Origin: Chiridota heheva
Lineage: Eukaryota; Echinodermata; Holothuroidea; Apodida; Chiridotidae
Direction of reading: 5' to 3'
DNA length: 64,000 nucleotides
NCBI GenBank assembly: GCA_020152595.1
Contig: JAIGNY010004477.1
Coordinates: forward strand, 114,501 to 178,500
Numbering within the stretch: position 1 is the stretch's first letter; each line of letters opens with the position of its first letter. The translations under genes and the position numbers were made by a program. The notes beneath the pieces were generated by a model that saw nothing but the letters and a program-made list of their open reading frames with translations, did no database searches and was not told the DNA's origin. Shown piece after piece: positions 22,141-32,821 of the stretch.

Positions 22141-23250
22141 ACGCTGAGTACCGGACCGAAATTTTAATTAAAATATGGCAATAAGCAAAGACCATGTTTG
22201 TTGTTGGCATTTCCCCCCGTTTTCAAAAGGGAAGCAACGCATACTGAAGGTTATTTATAGGCATAGGCCTTAGAGTAAAAGTTCGAAGTCCAATGGTTTT
22301 GTTTATGTAACTGCCACTGTCATATTCTAAAATTTGCGAATGGTGTAAGAAATGCAAGCTAATTTTAAGATTTTAAAAGCTAGATTCGAAGCGGTATTTC
22401 TTGCCTTCTTTTTGTGGCTTTGCATGGCAACGGGTCACGGGAACTGGACTTAAAAGTTAATGATCGAATTGAATTCAAAGTCATGAAAACCGTATCTAAA
22501 GTAATGTGTTCGACTCGACAAATGTTGAAACAAAATCTTAGCTTAAATTCCAAAGCCAGACTACGATACAAGGCAGCCGAGAGAATCGCGTTGCTCGGGG
22601 AAAAATAATCCGAGTTTTCGCCATTTTTTTTTGAGGGTAGGAGGGGAGGGGGTGGATGAGTGAGGGGAAGCTTTTTTTTAAACGAGATGCCTTTTCTTGC
22701 TTTTTACGGCCCCCTATGACCAGGACCCCTGAGTAAAACTGGTCCCTTACTCCTTCTTGGCGATACTGCTACGATAGTACATTCTATTAAAAGCTCCATT
22801 TGTCACCTTATTTCTAATACGTTTGATTACCAAGGGCAATATTCAAAACAACTCAGTGCACCTTTTGAATGTTACTGAGGCTTAAACTAAGATGCGACCC
22901 CCTTCCGCCTATCCTCCTTAAAAAAAAGTTAGGAGAATTGGACAGAAATTATAGTAAGAAACAGGGACGGCAGAGCGTGTTTAGAAGTGTGTAGGATCAC
23001 GTGACTCCCAAGCAGCCCTGCGATAAGAGCAATTTTGTAGAGTAAAATATTTTAATCTTTATTTTCATCATTAATTTTACTTGTCTAGCAAAAATAAATG
23101 GAGGCTTAACTGTTTTGACAATTTGAGGAAAAAGTAAACGGGTGCAACAGGGGTTAAAAACGATGATGTTGTTAGAAGTATGATTTTATGATATGGTAGT
23201 GAGCATACTTTCATTCTTATTTAACTCAGCCAGCATTAAAACAGTGAAGG
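22141..23250. other. No gene recognised
   Basis: The ORFs at 22,380-22,608 on both strands overlap and show no domain. Several G- or C-rich patches. No RNA gene visible. Confidence 0.5.
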
Positions 23251-23259
23251 AGTCCAGGA

Positions 23260-23636
23260 TCCTAGACCCCCGCCTCCCAAGACGAAGTGTTCGAATTTAG
23301 TCCACTTCTGAGGGCAATTATTTATTTTTTAAGTGTAAAATGGCTACGCCCCCCCCTCCAAAGAAAGAGAGTATGAACGGGCAACATGCAGGTGCCCAGT
23401 TGTGAAGCTAAATTGGAAATTTTCTTAAATAAAATTTGGTAAAATTTCTCTACAATTAAAGGAATTTTTCTAAAAATGAAGGAAAGTTTCCAAACAATTG
23501 CCAAAAAATGAAGGAAATTTCCCCCAAACTGAAAGAGATATCCCGATAAAAAGTAATGTTTAATGGAAAGTTGATTTACCAGTGTAATTGTTCTGCTTGT
23601 AACCAGGGAATTTTGTTGGTTCTTGCCCCTCTGAGA
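23260..23636. repeat. Family E repeat copy
   Basis: Contains the CCCAAGACG block (23,270), an A-rich GAAAGTTTCC/AATGAAGGAAATTTC body and then TTTACCAGTGTAATTGTTCTGC and GGGAATTTTGTTGG. The same order follows the A-rich body at 34.2 kb. No coding capacity. Confidence 0.6.
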
Positions 23637-23795
23637 TGACCCCCCTAAGATCTGAAATGCCCCCTCTGAAATGACCCCTCCCCTCTAAGATGACCCCCTC
23701 TGAGATGACCCCCCCTTTGAAATGACCCCCTCTGAAATGACCCCCTCTGAGATGACCCCCTCTGAGATGACCCCCCTTTGAGATGACCCCTTCCT
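23637..23795. repeat. 15-16-bp minisatellite (GATGACCCCCTCTGA)
   Basis: About ten short units of GATGACCCCC plus TCTGAAAT or TCTGA, with variation in the C run. Confidence 0.88.
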
Positions 23796-24029
23796 ACACT
23801 GCAAACGAACAAAAATCCAATTATTTAGGTACGTCCATTATAACCACTCTAAGAAAATTAAGTATGTAAAGACACCAACAAGTGTTCCCGCTTTCCTATT
23901 TATTTACATAGCATGGCTCCAATGTATTCATAATTGCTCTCACACAACATAAAACTTTCATTTCTTATTGGCTTAAAGGAAAGGTATCGTCCCAGAAATA
24001 CCAGAAATGAAGACCCGTGCTTGCAAAGT

Positions 24030-24170
24030 CACTTCCGGTTTTCAATTTGATCAAGCAAGATGTTATCGATCACACATTCGCCGGATTTAACATAGAGGCC
24101 TACATTTGTTTTCAAAAACATGACAGATTTCTCACAATCAATAAGGAAAATTGAAAACCGGAAGTGACGT
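24030..24170. repeat. Inverted repeat flanking a short loop
   Basis: GTCACTTCCGGTTTTCAAT at about 24,030 pairs with ATTGAAAACCGGAAGTGAC at about 24,150. It is a possible small foldback or MITE fragment. Confidence 0.65.
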
Positions 24171-24331
24171 TACCAGCTCGGCAGCGATCACTTCAAAATT
24201 TGTTTATAGGACACAACCTTTCTTATCAACATTACATATAAAGATTCTTTAGTACTCTAAATGGAGTAATTTACATATCATACACAAACGTAATCCGTAA
24301 AAACAAAGCTAATTGGACAATTTCAATTCTC

Positions 24332-24858
24332 TTAAAGGATTAGGTCAGGGGTCAAGCATGTCCATCTTATATGAAAGAGGACTTCAAAAGAAACAAAATA
24401 ATGAAGAATGCGTCAAAAATATTATTCCTTTAAGGAGATATATAAGTTTAAAGTTTGGTATCACTTGTGTAGAAACGACTGAAATCAGACTAGTTGTGAT
24501 GTCATAGCCACAGATTCCTCAGATTCTTTGTTTTCTATCATATTTTGTCCTGCGATTTTGTGGCTTAAACACCATGGGATATTACTTATAATAAACCACC
24601 TGAAGAAAGTTTGAGGAAAAATAATTAAAATAGTGAATAAATTAAATAAACTTTCTTTCAAATACATAAAGATTTTAAGGAATCTGAGGCTGTGACATCA
24701 CAACTAGTCTGATTTCAGTCGTTTCTACACAAATGATACCAAACTTTAAACTAGAATATCCCTTAAAGGAAAAAGATTTTGCAATGCTTTCTTCACCATT
24801 TTGTTTCTTTTAAAGTCCTCTTTCATATAAGATGCTTGACCACTAACTAATCCTTTAA
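24332..24858. mobile_element. MITE family D, full copy with TTAA ends
   Basis: The ends are TTAAAGGATTAGGTCAGGGG and, inverted, CACTAACTAATCCTTTAA, each including TTAA. Arms of about 190 bp (GTCAAGCATG, GAAAGAGGACTTCAAAAGAA, GTAGAAACGACTGAAATCAG) flank a roughly 130-bp centre containing CCTGCGATTTTGTGGCTTAA. Other copies lie at 33.86 (fragment), 47.0 and 62.4-63.1 kb. The TTAA target and long arms suit a Kolobok-like family (inference). Confidence 0.85.
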
Positions 24859-24889
24859 TTGTCCAATGACAATCAAGAGCTAAGCAGCT

Positions 24890-25496
24890 GCATTATAAAT
24901 GAATAAATTAAATAACAATTATCACAACCAGGCCCACAGCCAGAACACTTTGCAGAGGGAGGGGGGAGGGGGGGGGGGGGCACAAGCACTCAAAGAGAGA
25001 GTACTTGGGCAGATACTCCATATACCCTTGTGTTATATTTTTTGTTTAATTTTACACAAGGGCACATACCTTTGCAATGTGATGAGGGGAACTGTCCCAT
25101 TCTGGCTACAGGCCTGTTCACAGCATACCTCATAAAGAAAACAAATCTTCACTCAGAAAACATAGAAAGTCATTAAAGAAGCACCCAGTAAAAACAAAAA
25201 GAATTATTGTGGGTTTCTCAAAAAACGTTTTTTTTTTTTCTTCGCAAAAAATATATTACTAGAATCATCTCCGACTTGATGCTTATAATTGAAAGTTTGG
25301 GCAAGATCTCGATGAGGGAAACATTCTCCCTGGAAAGCTCTATTTCTAAAGGATGTCTGAATCACAGGGGATACTGTCCCCTCCCCTTCACCTCACAGAG
25401 CCATCATGAGAAGGAAGAACTCTCTATTTATTGGGAAAGGGGAGGGGGAGGGGGCAACAAGGACCCTTTTTGGATTTTCTTCTTTTAGCAGCGTCT
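24890..25496. other. No gene; repeat fragment at 25,015-25,110
   Basis: G homopolymer at 24,959-24,980. The block with CCCTTGTGTTATATTTTTTG and ACACAAGGGCACATACC matches 10,085-10,200. The ORFs present have no domain. Confidence 0.5.
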
Positions 25497-25722
25497 ATTT
25501 TTAAAATGGATTTCTATTCTCAACATGGACTGGAATAAAACCTTCACATTATCATTATACTCCATTCTTGGTGCTTAATACACTCTGTACCAGAATAGAT
25601 ATGAACTTTTTGTTTGCTATTCTGATACAGAGTGCATTTAGCACCAAAAATGGAGTATAAAGGTTAGGTGAAGGCTTTATTCCAGTCCTTTTTGACAATA
25701 GAAATGCATTTTAAAAATAGAA
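25497..25722. mobile_element. Palindromic MITE, copy 2
   Basis: Matches 6,474-6,702 along its length (AAAATGGATTTCTATTCTC, TGTACCAGAATAG, TTTGACAATAGAAATGCATT). The palindrome is less perfect, centred near 25,609, so this copy is the older one or has diverged further. Confidence 0.82.
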
Positions 25723-25884
25723 AAGAAACTACTTTTTATTTAATTGTTTTTCTGCCTGTCTATATACATGACTGTTTTTATCATTTGAAATGTCCAAAAC
25801 GACATAAGATATCAACATGTTCTTTACCAAATTTGTTTCTTTCCTCGATCATATAAATAAAAAAAAAATCTTTAATGACATGAA

Positions 25885-26756
25885 AGCAGTTCAAACCAGT
25901 CCACCCAACTATGATATCCTTCACATTACCTTCATTTTCAATGCCAAGTAACTAAAATGAAAAAAGGCAACATTTTCCTCTTGTAACACACCCACTTACA
26001 TTCATAGTCAAAACGCAATCTTAGAGATTTATTCCAGATGCCAATTTGCATATTTAATTCATATCCAAAATTATGTCACCATAATGAGTCTATGTAAGTG
26101 GTCATTTAGATTCATACATGAATATGCATGATCTAGACAATGCACTTTGTATTTGGCAAACACTTCAAACCGGTCACACCCAACAATGATATCCTTCACA
26201 TAATCGTCATTTTCAATGCTGAGTAACTAAAATAAAAAAAAGGCAAAATTGTCCTCTTGTAACACACCCACTTACATTCATAGTCAAAACGCAATCTTAG
26301 AGATTTACCAAAAATAAATTTGCATATCTTCATATCCAAAAATATGTTACCATAATGAGTCATTATAACTGGTCATTTAGATTCATACATGAATATGCAT
26401 GATCTAGACTTTGTATTTGTAAATGACAAGCAATTCAAACTAGTCAGACCCAACTGTGTATCCTTCACATTATCTTCATTCTCAAAGCTGAGGAACTAAA
26501 AAAATGGCAAATTTTGCTCTTGTAACACACCCACTTACATTCATAGTCAAAACGCAATCTTAGAGATTTATCCGAGATGCCAATTTGCATAAATAATTCA
26601 TATTCAAAATATGTCACCATAATGAGTCATTGTAATTAGTCATTTAAGATTCACACATAAATATGCATGATCTAGACCGGTGATTCTTAATAGGTGCATG
26701 TCACCATAATGAGTCATTGTAATTAGTCATTTAGGATTCACAAATAAATATGTATG
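25885..26756. repeat. About 275-bp satellite, three copies
   Basis: Units share CTTGTAACACACCCACTTACA, AAAACGCAATCTTAGAGATT, ACCATAATGAGTC and AATATGCATGATCTAGAC and begin near 25,890, 26,165 and 26,440. The third unit is followed by a partial duplication (26,675-26,760) that repeats the left end of the neighbouring hAT element. The satellite is the landing site of that element. Confidence 0.85.
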
Positions 26757-26764
26757 ATCTAGAC

Positions 26765-27196
26765 CGGTGATTCTTAATAGGTGGCCTGTGGGCCAGATTG
26801 TCTGGCACGCAAACAATAGTCATTGTATAATTCAATACAAAACATTACATGTAAGATCAATCCGAGTGAGATCCGTAAAAATTGTAAAATATTCGTTTAT
26901 TTTGTTCTTTTCCCAGGCAGATCAGCTTACTAAAACATTGCGGTTTATCAAATAAAATGTTATCTTTAGTTCTGCTATAAATTGGGTCCACGGCTCGTCA
27001 AAGGAGGTGGATAAGAGAACCGCCAACATCTGCCGTACATCCTTCTAATCGCGCACGCTCTCAACTTGTTTGTATTCAGGGATTGTTTTGACGTGCTTTG
27101 TTTGTCACATGATGCTGGTTTTGTCACACGATTGGCCCACAGCCTGAGGCTGTTGTGAAATGATGGCCATTGGAAAAAATTAATTTAAAACCCTTG
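26765..27196. mobile_element. hAT-like MITE, copy 1 (intact ends, perfect 8-bp target duplication)
   Basis: 432 bp. It starts CGGTGATTCTTAATAGGTGG and ends TTAATTTAAAACCCTTG, an imperfect inverted pair. It is flanked on both sides by ATCTAGAC (26,757-26,764 and 27,197-27,204). Copies at 50.1 and 55.4 kb have similar ends and CTAG-centred 8-bp duplications. No transposase, so it is non-autonomous. An 8-bp duplication with these ends is the hAT signature. Confidence 0.9.
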
Positions 27197-27204
27197 ATCT
27201 AGAC

Positions 27205-27610
27205 AATGCATTTTGTATTTGTATCTGGCTGACAAAAATGCCAATATGGGCATTATGCATGAAAAGCACTTATGAATATGCATGATTTACAAAATATGCA
27301 GAAATATTTACAGAGCTATGGACAGGCAGCAACAACTGAAAGAAACTATGCTATGAACCAGTGATTCTTATTTTAAATCGGTTAAATATTTTATTTCAAA
27401 TTTGTGACATCACAACAACTAATGTATACAATAAAAAAACAATATCACGTATTCTCATTTGAGTTTGAGTGCTGGATCAGACTCACTGCAGGTGATTCGA
27501 TTGTGAGTGAGCCAGAAGTCAAAAGGTTCAAAAAATATGTGAAAAACTAATGTGATTGCAGGTCATCGATCTTTATTGAACAAATTTTTGAGATTCTCAT
27601 TGGTGGATCT
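27205..27610. other. No gene recognised
   Basis: Continuation of the 275-bp satellite environment (CATGATTTACAAAATATGC) and unique AT-rich sequence up to the minisatellite. Confidence 0.45.
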
Positions 27611-27611
27611 G

Positions 27612-28205
27612 ATCGCCTGCTCCGGATAATGATCACCTGCACCGGATCATGATCACCTGCCCCGGATGATGATCACCTGCCCCGGATGATGATCACCTGC
27701 CACCCCGGATGATGATCACCTGCCCCCGATGATGATCAAATGACCACCTGCCCCAGATGATGATCACCTGCCCCTGATGATGATCACCTGCCCCGGATGA
27801 TGATCACCTGCCCGGGATGATGATCACTTGCCCCGGATGATGATCACCTGCCCCGGATGATGATCACCTGCCCCGGATGATGATCACCTGCCCCGGATGA
27901 TGATCACCTGCCCCGGATGATGATCACCTGCCCCGGATGATGATCACCTGCCCCGGATGATGATCACCTGCCCCGGATCATGATCACCTGCCCCGGATCA
28001 TGATCACCTGCCCCGAATGATGATCACCTGCCCTGGATCATGATCACCTGCCCCGGATCATGATCACCTGCCCCGGATCATGATCACCTGCCCCGGATCA
28101 TGATCACCTGCCCCGGATCATGATCACCTGCCCCGGATCATGATCACCTGCCCCAGATCATGATCACCTGCACTGAATCATAATCACCTGCCCTGGATCA
28201 TAATC
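27612..28205. repeat. 20-bp minisatellite with a CACCTG in every unit, about 29 copies
   Basis: The unit is CCCCGGATGATGATCACCTG. A second variant, with ATCATGATC in place of ATGATGATC, is grouped in the right third (about 27,970-28,150) with a few outliers. Each unit holds an E-box core (CACCTG) and a TGATCA palindrome or near-palindrome. Confidence 0.94.
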
Positions 28206-28486
28206 CTACCCTTGCCTAGGATCTAAATCAAGTGACTGCATTCAGATCTGGGAGCTTTCTCACAGTAAAAAATTGGTGGATCTGATCGCGTGCAGTGGGG
28301 TCTGATCGCTTGCTCGTTGTTCAGTGAAAACAAACCATTAATGTGCATCATCTTTAATATGCATACAATGATAGTGCATTATGTGTTAAATGTATTACGG
28401 GTAGAATGCAATCCTTAACAAGCAAAACAAGATTCTCAGTGAAATGTAATCTTTAATAAAATGCACCCTGAATGTGCAAAATCTCA

Positions 28487-28876
28487 ATCACCAATTACAC
28501 TCCCAATGGAATGCATTGGTTTCTGAAACTTAAATCTTAATCACCAATTACACTCTTAATGAAATGCATTGGTTCCTGAAACTCAAATCTTAATCACCAA
28601 TTACACTCCCAATGAAATGCATTGGTTCCTGAAACTCAAATCTTAATCACCAATTACACTCCCAATGAAATGCATTGGTCCCTGAAACTCAAATCTTAAT
28701 CACCAATTACACTCCCAATGAAATGCATTGGTCCCTGAAACTCAAATCCCAATCACCAAATCTTAATCAAATCTTAATCACCAATTACACTCCCAATGAA
28801 ATGCATTGGTCCCTGAAACTCAAATCCCAATCACCAATTACACTCCCAATGGAATGCATTGGTCCCTGAAACTCTG
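28487..28876. repeat. 53-bp minisatellite, about 7 copies
   Basis: The unit is ATCTTAATCACCAATTACAC then TCCCAATGAAATGCATTGGT and a 13-bp end TCCTGAAACTCAA. There is one internal rearrangement at about 28,750-28,780. ATGCATTGG near-palindromes recur in each unit. Confidence 0.92.
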
Positions 28877-28889
28877 ACATGAAATTTGA

Positions 28890-29310
28890 AGCAAAATGTG
28901 ATGAGCTTAATTTACCAGTGCAAATTGCACTGGTAAATTAAGCTCTCATAACATTTTGCTGCTAATCGGGAAATTTCCCCAAATTTTTGGGAAAAGTCCT
29001 TCATTTTCAGGAAATGTTATGTCAGTTTCAGGAAACATTCTTCAATTTTCTGGAAATAATCTTCAAATTTGAGGAAATATTCTTTAAATTTCGTCAATTA
29101 TTCTTCAAATTTCCGGAAAACTCTTCATTTTTCAGAAATGTTGCCAAATTTCAAGTGCCAAAATTTACTTAATTTTCTCCAATTTTATTAAAACAACTTC
29201 CCATTCCCCCAAAAGCATGCAAGTGGGAAGGCAAACAACTCTCAGGCGGAAGGGGGGGGGGGCTGTTTTTCCCGCCACTTCCCCAACTTCTTATTTATCT
29301 CTGATAAAAC
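28890..29310. repeat. Family E repeat with a perfect hairpin at 28,903-28,945
   Basis: A 21-bp arm starting GAGCTTAATTTACCAGTGC is followed by one base and its exact reverse complement. The arm sequence (TTAATTTACCAGTGCAA) is the word found once in the copies at 23.6 and 34.2 kb. The A/T-rich GGAAATTTCCCC body and a G run at 29,252-29,261 follow. Confidence 0.75.
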
Positions 29311-29489
29311 TTCATTACCTACTCTTGCTGCAACACCTTCAAAAAAAGAGAGAAAGCCATTTTATTGCTTTTATTTGCAAAATAGATTAGATTAGGCAGA
29401 CTTTACAATCAATCACACTTGGATCAAAACCTATGCATTTAAGGGCATGAAGCAATATCTTTTCTTAGGAAAAATGGTATGTCAATCAT

Positions 29490-29850
29490 TCATACTTAAT
29501 GCACACGTCACCTCAGGCATATGATACACAACTATTTTATCAAAAGTTTGCAAAAAAAATTCTCCCTCTAAGACACCTAACACGGATGAGTGATTTCAAT
29601 CACAAAAGTGCCCTGATTACTCAGCACTGGCTGTCTGTAACCTTATACACACAAATAACCTTGGGATACTTGGCTGTGGTGTGCATGGGAATGGCAGTCA
29701 AACAATCATTGTTTGGAGTGGAAACACAATACACTAAACAGGAAGTCGGGTTGGTAATTGCTATACCTGTGTTTTCAGGATAACTCAGGTGTCGGGTGTG
29801 GGTAGGCTTAAAGAGACACTTTTTGGCATGGGAGCATAAAACACTGAAAA
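29490..29850 (+). repeat. Family C interspersed repeat, copy 2
   Basis: Inverted partner of 10,330-10,690 with roughly 80-85% identity by eye. Contains TAACACGGATGAGTGA, GGGAATGGCAGTCAAACAATC and ACTCAGGTGTCGGGTGTGGG. The 94-residue ORF is not conserved in frame between the two copies. Confidence 0.75.
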
Positions 29851-30577
29851 TTAACATAAAAGTAACAATTGTTCCACTTTCTCCCTTTGTCACCATAGTC
29901 TTGTAGAAATAAATGAAATACTGAGTTTTATTGTTTCAACATGCTCTATAAGTTCTAAAGATTGTCATGTCCAGAATATTACCTTATTTGCATAAATTCA
30001 AAATGGCCGCCATTTTCATATTTTTGAGGTCTAAAATCTCCTACACTATCAACTTTTTGGTATATGAATGTTTTGAATGCAGATACGACAATCTTTAGGA
30101 TAAATATATAGCATGTTTAAACAATAAAAAAACTATTGCCATTTTTTTGAGTGAAAAAAGCTAAATCTACCGATTATTATCTTTCAGGTGAAAATGAAAT
30201 TGCAGACAAACCATAACAAATATCATTTGCTGTAAATAAGATTGGCTGGACTCTAAATAAAACAAAAACATACTCACCAGTTAGGAATTGTAACTTATAC
30301 TCTATTGCATTCTCAAAGCAGGGTTATGGTCCCCTTCACCCCAAACTTATCCCTCAACCCCACCCTCCCCTAACCAACCATCCCCACCCTCCCCATATGC
30401 CAGCCCCACCCTCCCCTATGCCACCCCACCCCACCCTTCAAAACAAAACAGCCAAATTGTCTTTTAAATAAGGAAAGTGAAGTCCATGCAAGTACTGATG
30501 AGTTCAAACTGAAATTGATGTAAATCTCACACAGAAAAGTTATATTCAAGTTTGGTATCAACTAGAAGGATAATTTG
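29851..30577. other. No gene recognised
   Basis: Includes a CACCCTCCCC-rich stretch at 30,355-30,440. AT-rich otherwise. Confidence 0.5.
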
Positions 30578-30840
30578 TTAAATCCTCAAAGCACTAGGCC
30601 CATAGGGCTGGTGCTCTCTTTATTTCCTTGGTGTAAGCCAATGAGAGCACATGACTCCCTCTGGAGGGGAAGGCAGGTCATAGCAGGTTAACTCCCCAAC
30701 AGTGTCAGTACTCATTTTACAGCTGAGTGGACTGGAACAGGTTACGTACCTTGCTCAAGGACACCATGCAGCACTTGTGACAGGAGACAAACCCAGCACC
30801 TTTGCATACAAGCAAAACCCCAGAGATTTTCTACTTTTTT
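30578..30840 (+). mobile_element. SINE-like dispersed element (CTTGCTCAAGGACAC class)
   Basis: Contains CACTAGGCCCATAGGGCTGG, CTCATTTTACAGCTGAGTGG, TACCTTGCTCAAGGACACC and GACAAACCCAGCACCTTTGC. This order (threshold words, then a GGACACC block, then a reversed B-box-like end) resembles SINE cores that are common in deuterostome genomes. I cannot name the family from memory with certainty. Confidence 0.5.
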
Positions 30841-30879
30841 TGCTGATGGCATCCTTTCCAATTAGTACATGATGGCTTT

Positions 30880-31180
30880 TCTACTGTAAGGAATAGTTGC
30901 ATTACCATAGTAAGTGTGTGGCTGGTTACATTATTATTTACTTGTTTACTTTACCATCAAAATTGTGCTAATATACCATGCAGGATGGTAATACCACAAT
31001 GGTAGTGCATGAATAACTTCGTTGCCACAGGAAATGGCTAAATTACCATAAGGAATGGTTACATTACGATAGCTGTATATGAACAGCTTATTTACCATAA
31101 GAAATGGATACATTATCATATGGAATGGTTACATTACCATGGTAGTCACAATCAATAGCTACTTTTCCTTAAAGCACTGG
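30880..31180. repeat. Diverged outlier of the 70-bp minisatellite
   Basis: Phrases GGTTACATTACCATGGTAG, ATAGCTACTTT and ACCATAAGAAATGG recur irregularly. It is an older portion of the array at 32.1-32.65 kb, separated by about 0.9 kb of other sequence. Confidence 0.75.
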
Positions 31181-32104
31181 TGACATGAGAAGCAAGTTTG
31201 CTATAAACTGATGTTTAACACTCACTGAATACTTAGTAACCCCTAATTCTCCAAAATAATAATTGGAAAAGTGTGAAAATCACGCTATTTTGAAGTTCAG
31301 AATAACCACTTTGTGTGGTGTCCGCAAATTTATTTAAATACGTGACCATGCAAGTTGTAGATCCCCGCAGAACTGCCTGTGTAAATGTTTACAAAGTAAT
31401 TACAGACCTAAAATGTCGTCAGCAAAAAATTAGGAAATTTCATCCTCTGATACCAAGATTCCTTTTGAGAACTTGCAGATGCAATCATTATAGACCCCCA
31501 TAGTACACCTGAAGATGCAATCCAACCATAAATGTTCGAGATATTACCGGGAAAAGTTAGGCACTCTTGAGCCGGCTGAACTTGAAGTTCAGACCTATAG
31601 GCCTATGTACATGTATCACAACAAACCCTTCGCGAACGCCTTCACAACACCGCAAATTTAAGGTAACTTACGAATACATTTTAGAAATGCCTCTCAGTTT
31701 TATCCAGTACATGCGCTGATTCATACAATTGTCTACTTTTCGTCTAAGCTATACCATCATGCAATCTATTTCCTATAAATCACCAAAAGAAAGCTAAAAG
31801 ATTAGGCCTACAACTGGATTCGAGCTGGTCAGCTAGTAGTAGCCAATAAATATACACTATACACGCATTGCATGTGTAGGCCTAAGTACGGCCAGTTAGA
31901 GATAAATCATACCAACTTGACACGTCACAAAATTTTAATAATATGATTTAGAATAGGAAGTTAAGACGTTTATTTGAGCGGCAAAAAAAAGATTTTTTAA
32001 GATTGTAAAAGACAGAAATTTTTTGAACTACATATGTATTAGAAAGTTGTTCCAAATTAAAAAATACATCAGTTGATCCGAAATTGCTTCATGTCACCAG
32101 TCCT
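31181..32104. other. No gene recognised
   Basis: Several TAGGCCTA words (31,600, 31,805, 31,880). The ORF 31315-31503 shows no domain. Confidence 0.5.
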
Positions 32105-32650
32105 TTTAACAACTGTGCTATTACAGTATACCTTATAGAATGCTTACATTACCACAGTAGTGTATGAATAGCTTCTTTACCATAACAAATGGCTCCATTT
32201 ACCATATGGAAATGGTTACATTACCATGGTAATGCATCAATAGCTACTTTACCATAAGAAATGGGCACATCACAATCAGGGATGGTTACATTACCATGGT
32301 AGTGCATCATTAGCTACTTTACCATAAGAAATGGGCACATCACAATCAGGGATGGTTACATTACCATGGTAGTGCATCAATAGCTACTTTACCATAAGAA
32401 ATGGGCACATCACAATCAGGGATGGTTACATTATCATGGTAGTGCATCAATTACTTTACCATAAGAAATGGCACATCACAATCAGGGTGCATTATCATGG
32501 TAGTGCATCATTAGCTTTTTTACCATAAGAAATGGGCACATCACAATCAGGGATGGTTACATTACCATGGTAGTGCATCAATAGCTACTTTACCATAAGA
32601 AATGGGCACATCACAATCAGGGATGGTAACATTACCATAATGGATGGCTT
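32105..32650. repeat. 70-bp minisatellite, about 7 copies
   Basis: The unit is GGTTACATTACCATGGTAGT, GCATCAATAGCTACTTTACC, ATAAGAAATGGGCACATCAC, AATCAGGGAT. Units at 32,430-32,520 carry deletions. It ends about 40 bp before the SPRYD3 stop codon, so it would be transcribed as part of the SPRYD3 3' UTR. Confidence 0.92.
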
Positions 32651-32686
32651 TGTTCCCATGAATTGCTTGTTGCAAATGGCATGCTT

Positions 32687-32821
32687 CTACCCAGTTAAGG
32701 GGTGGAGATCCACTCTGACCGCTTCTTCAATGCTGATCATTCCGATGGTAGGGTAGTAACCACCCTCTGGGATGACAGTATCCTTTCTCCCGACAGTATT
32801 ACCATTTCTTGTAAAAAATAC
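32687..32821 (-). CDS. SPRYD3 last exon
   Basis: 135 bp; acceptor CCTTTTTAG; 44 codons and TAG (32,689-32,687). It reads VFFTRNGNTVGRKDTVIP, EGGYYPTIGMISIEEAVRV, DLHPLTG. The vertebrate end is VFFTRNGKIIGKKD...VDLHPLSG, the same length, so the C terminus is complete. Confidence 0.95.
   Translation of the reverse strand, partial: VFFTRNGNTVGRKDTVIPEGGYYPTIGMISIEEAVRVDLHPLTG

Noticed and set aside
27612-28205. CRISPR array (regular repeats)
   Set aside because: Units are contiguous 20-bp repeats with no unique spacers, and the context is an animal nuclear genome. The same holds for the 25-bp array at 53.4 kb.
16479-28876. A shared origin for the two 53-bp minisatellites
   Set aside because: The periods agree, but the unit sequences show no similarity; the match in length is taken as chance.
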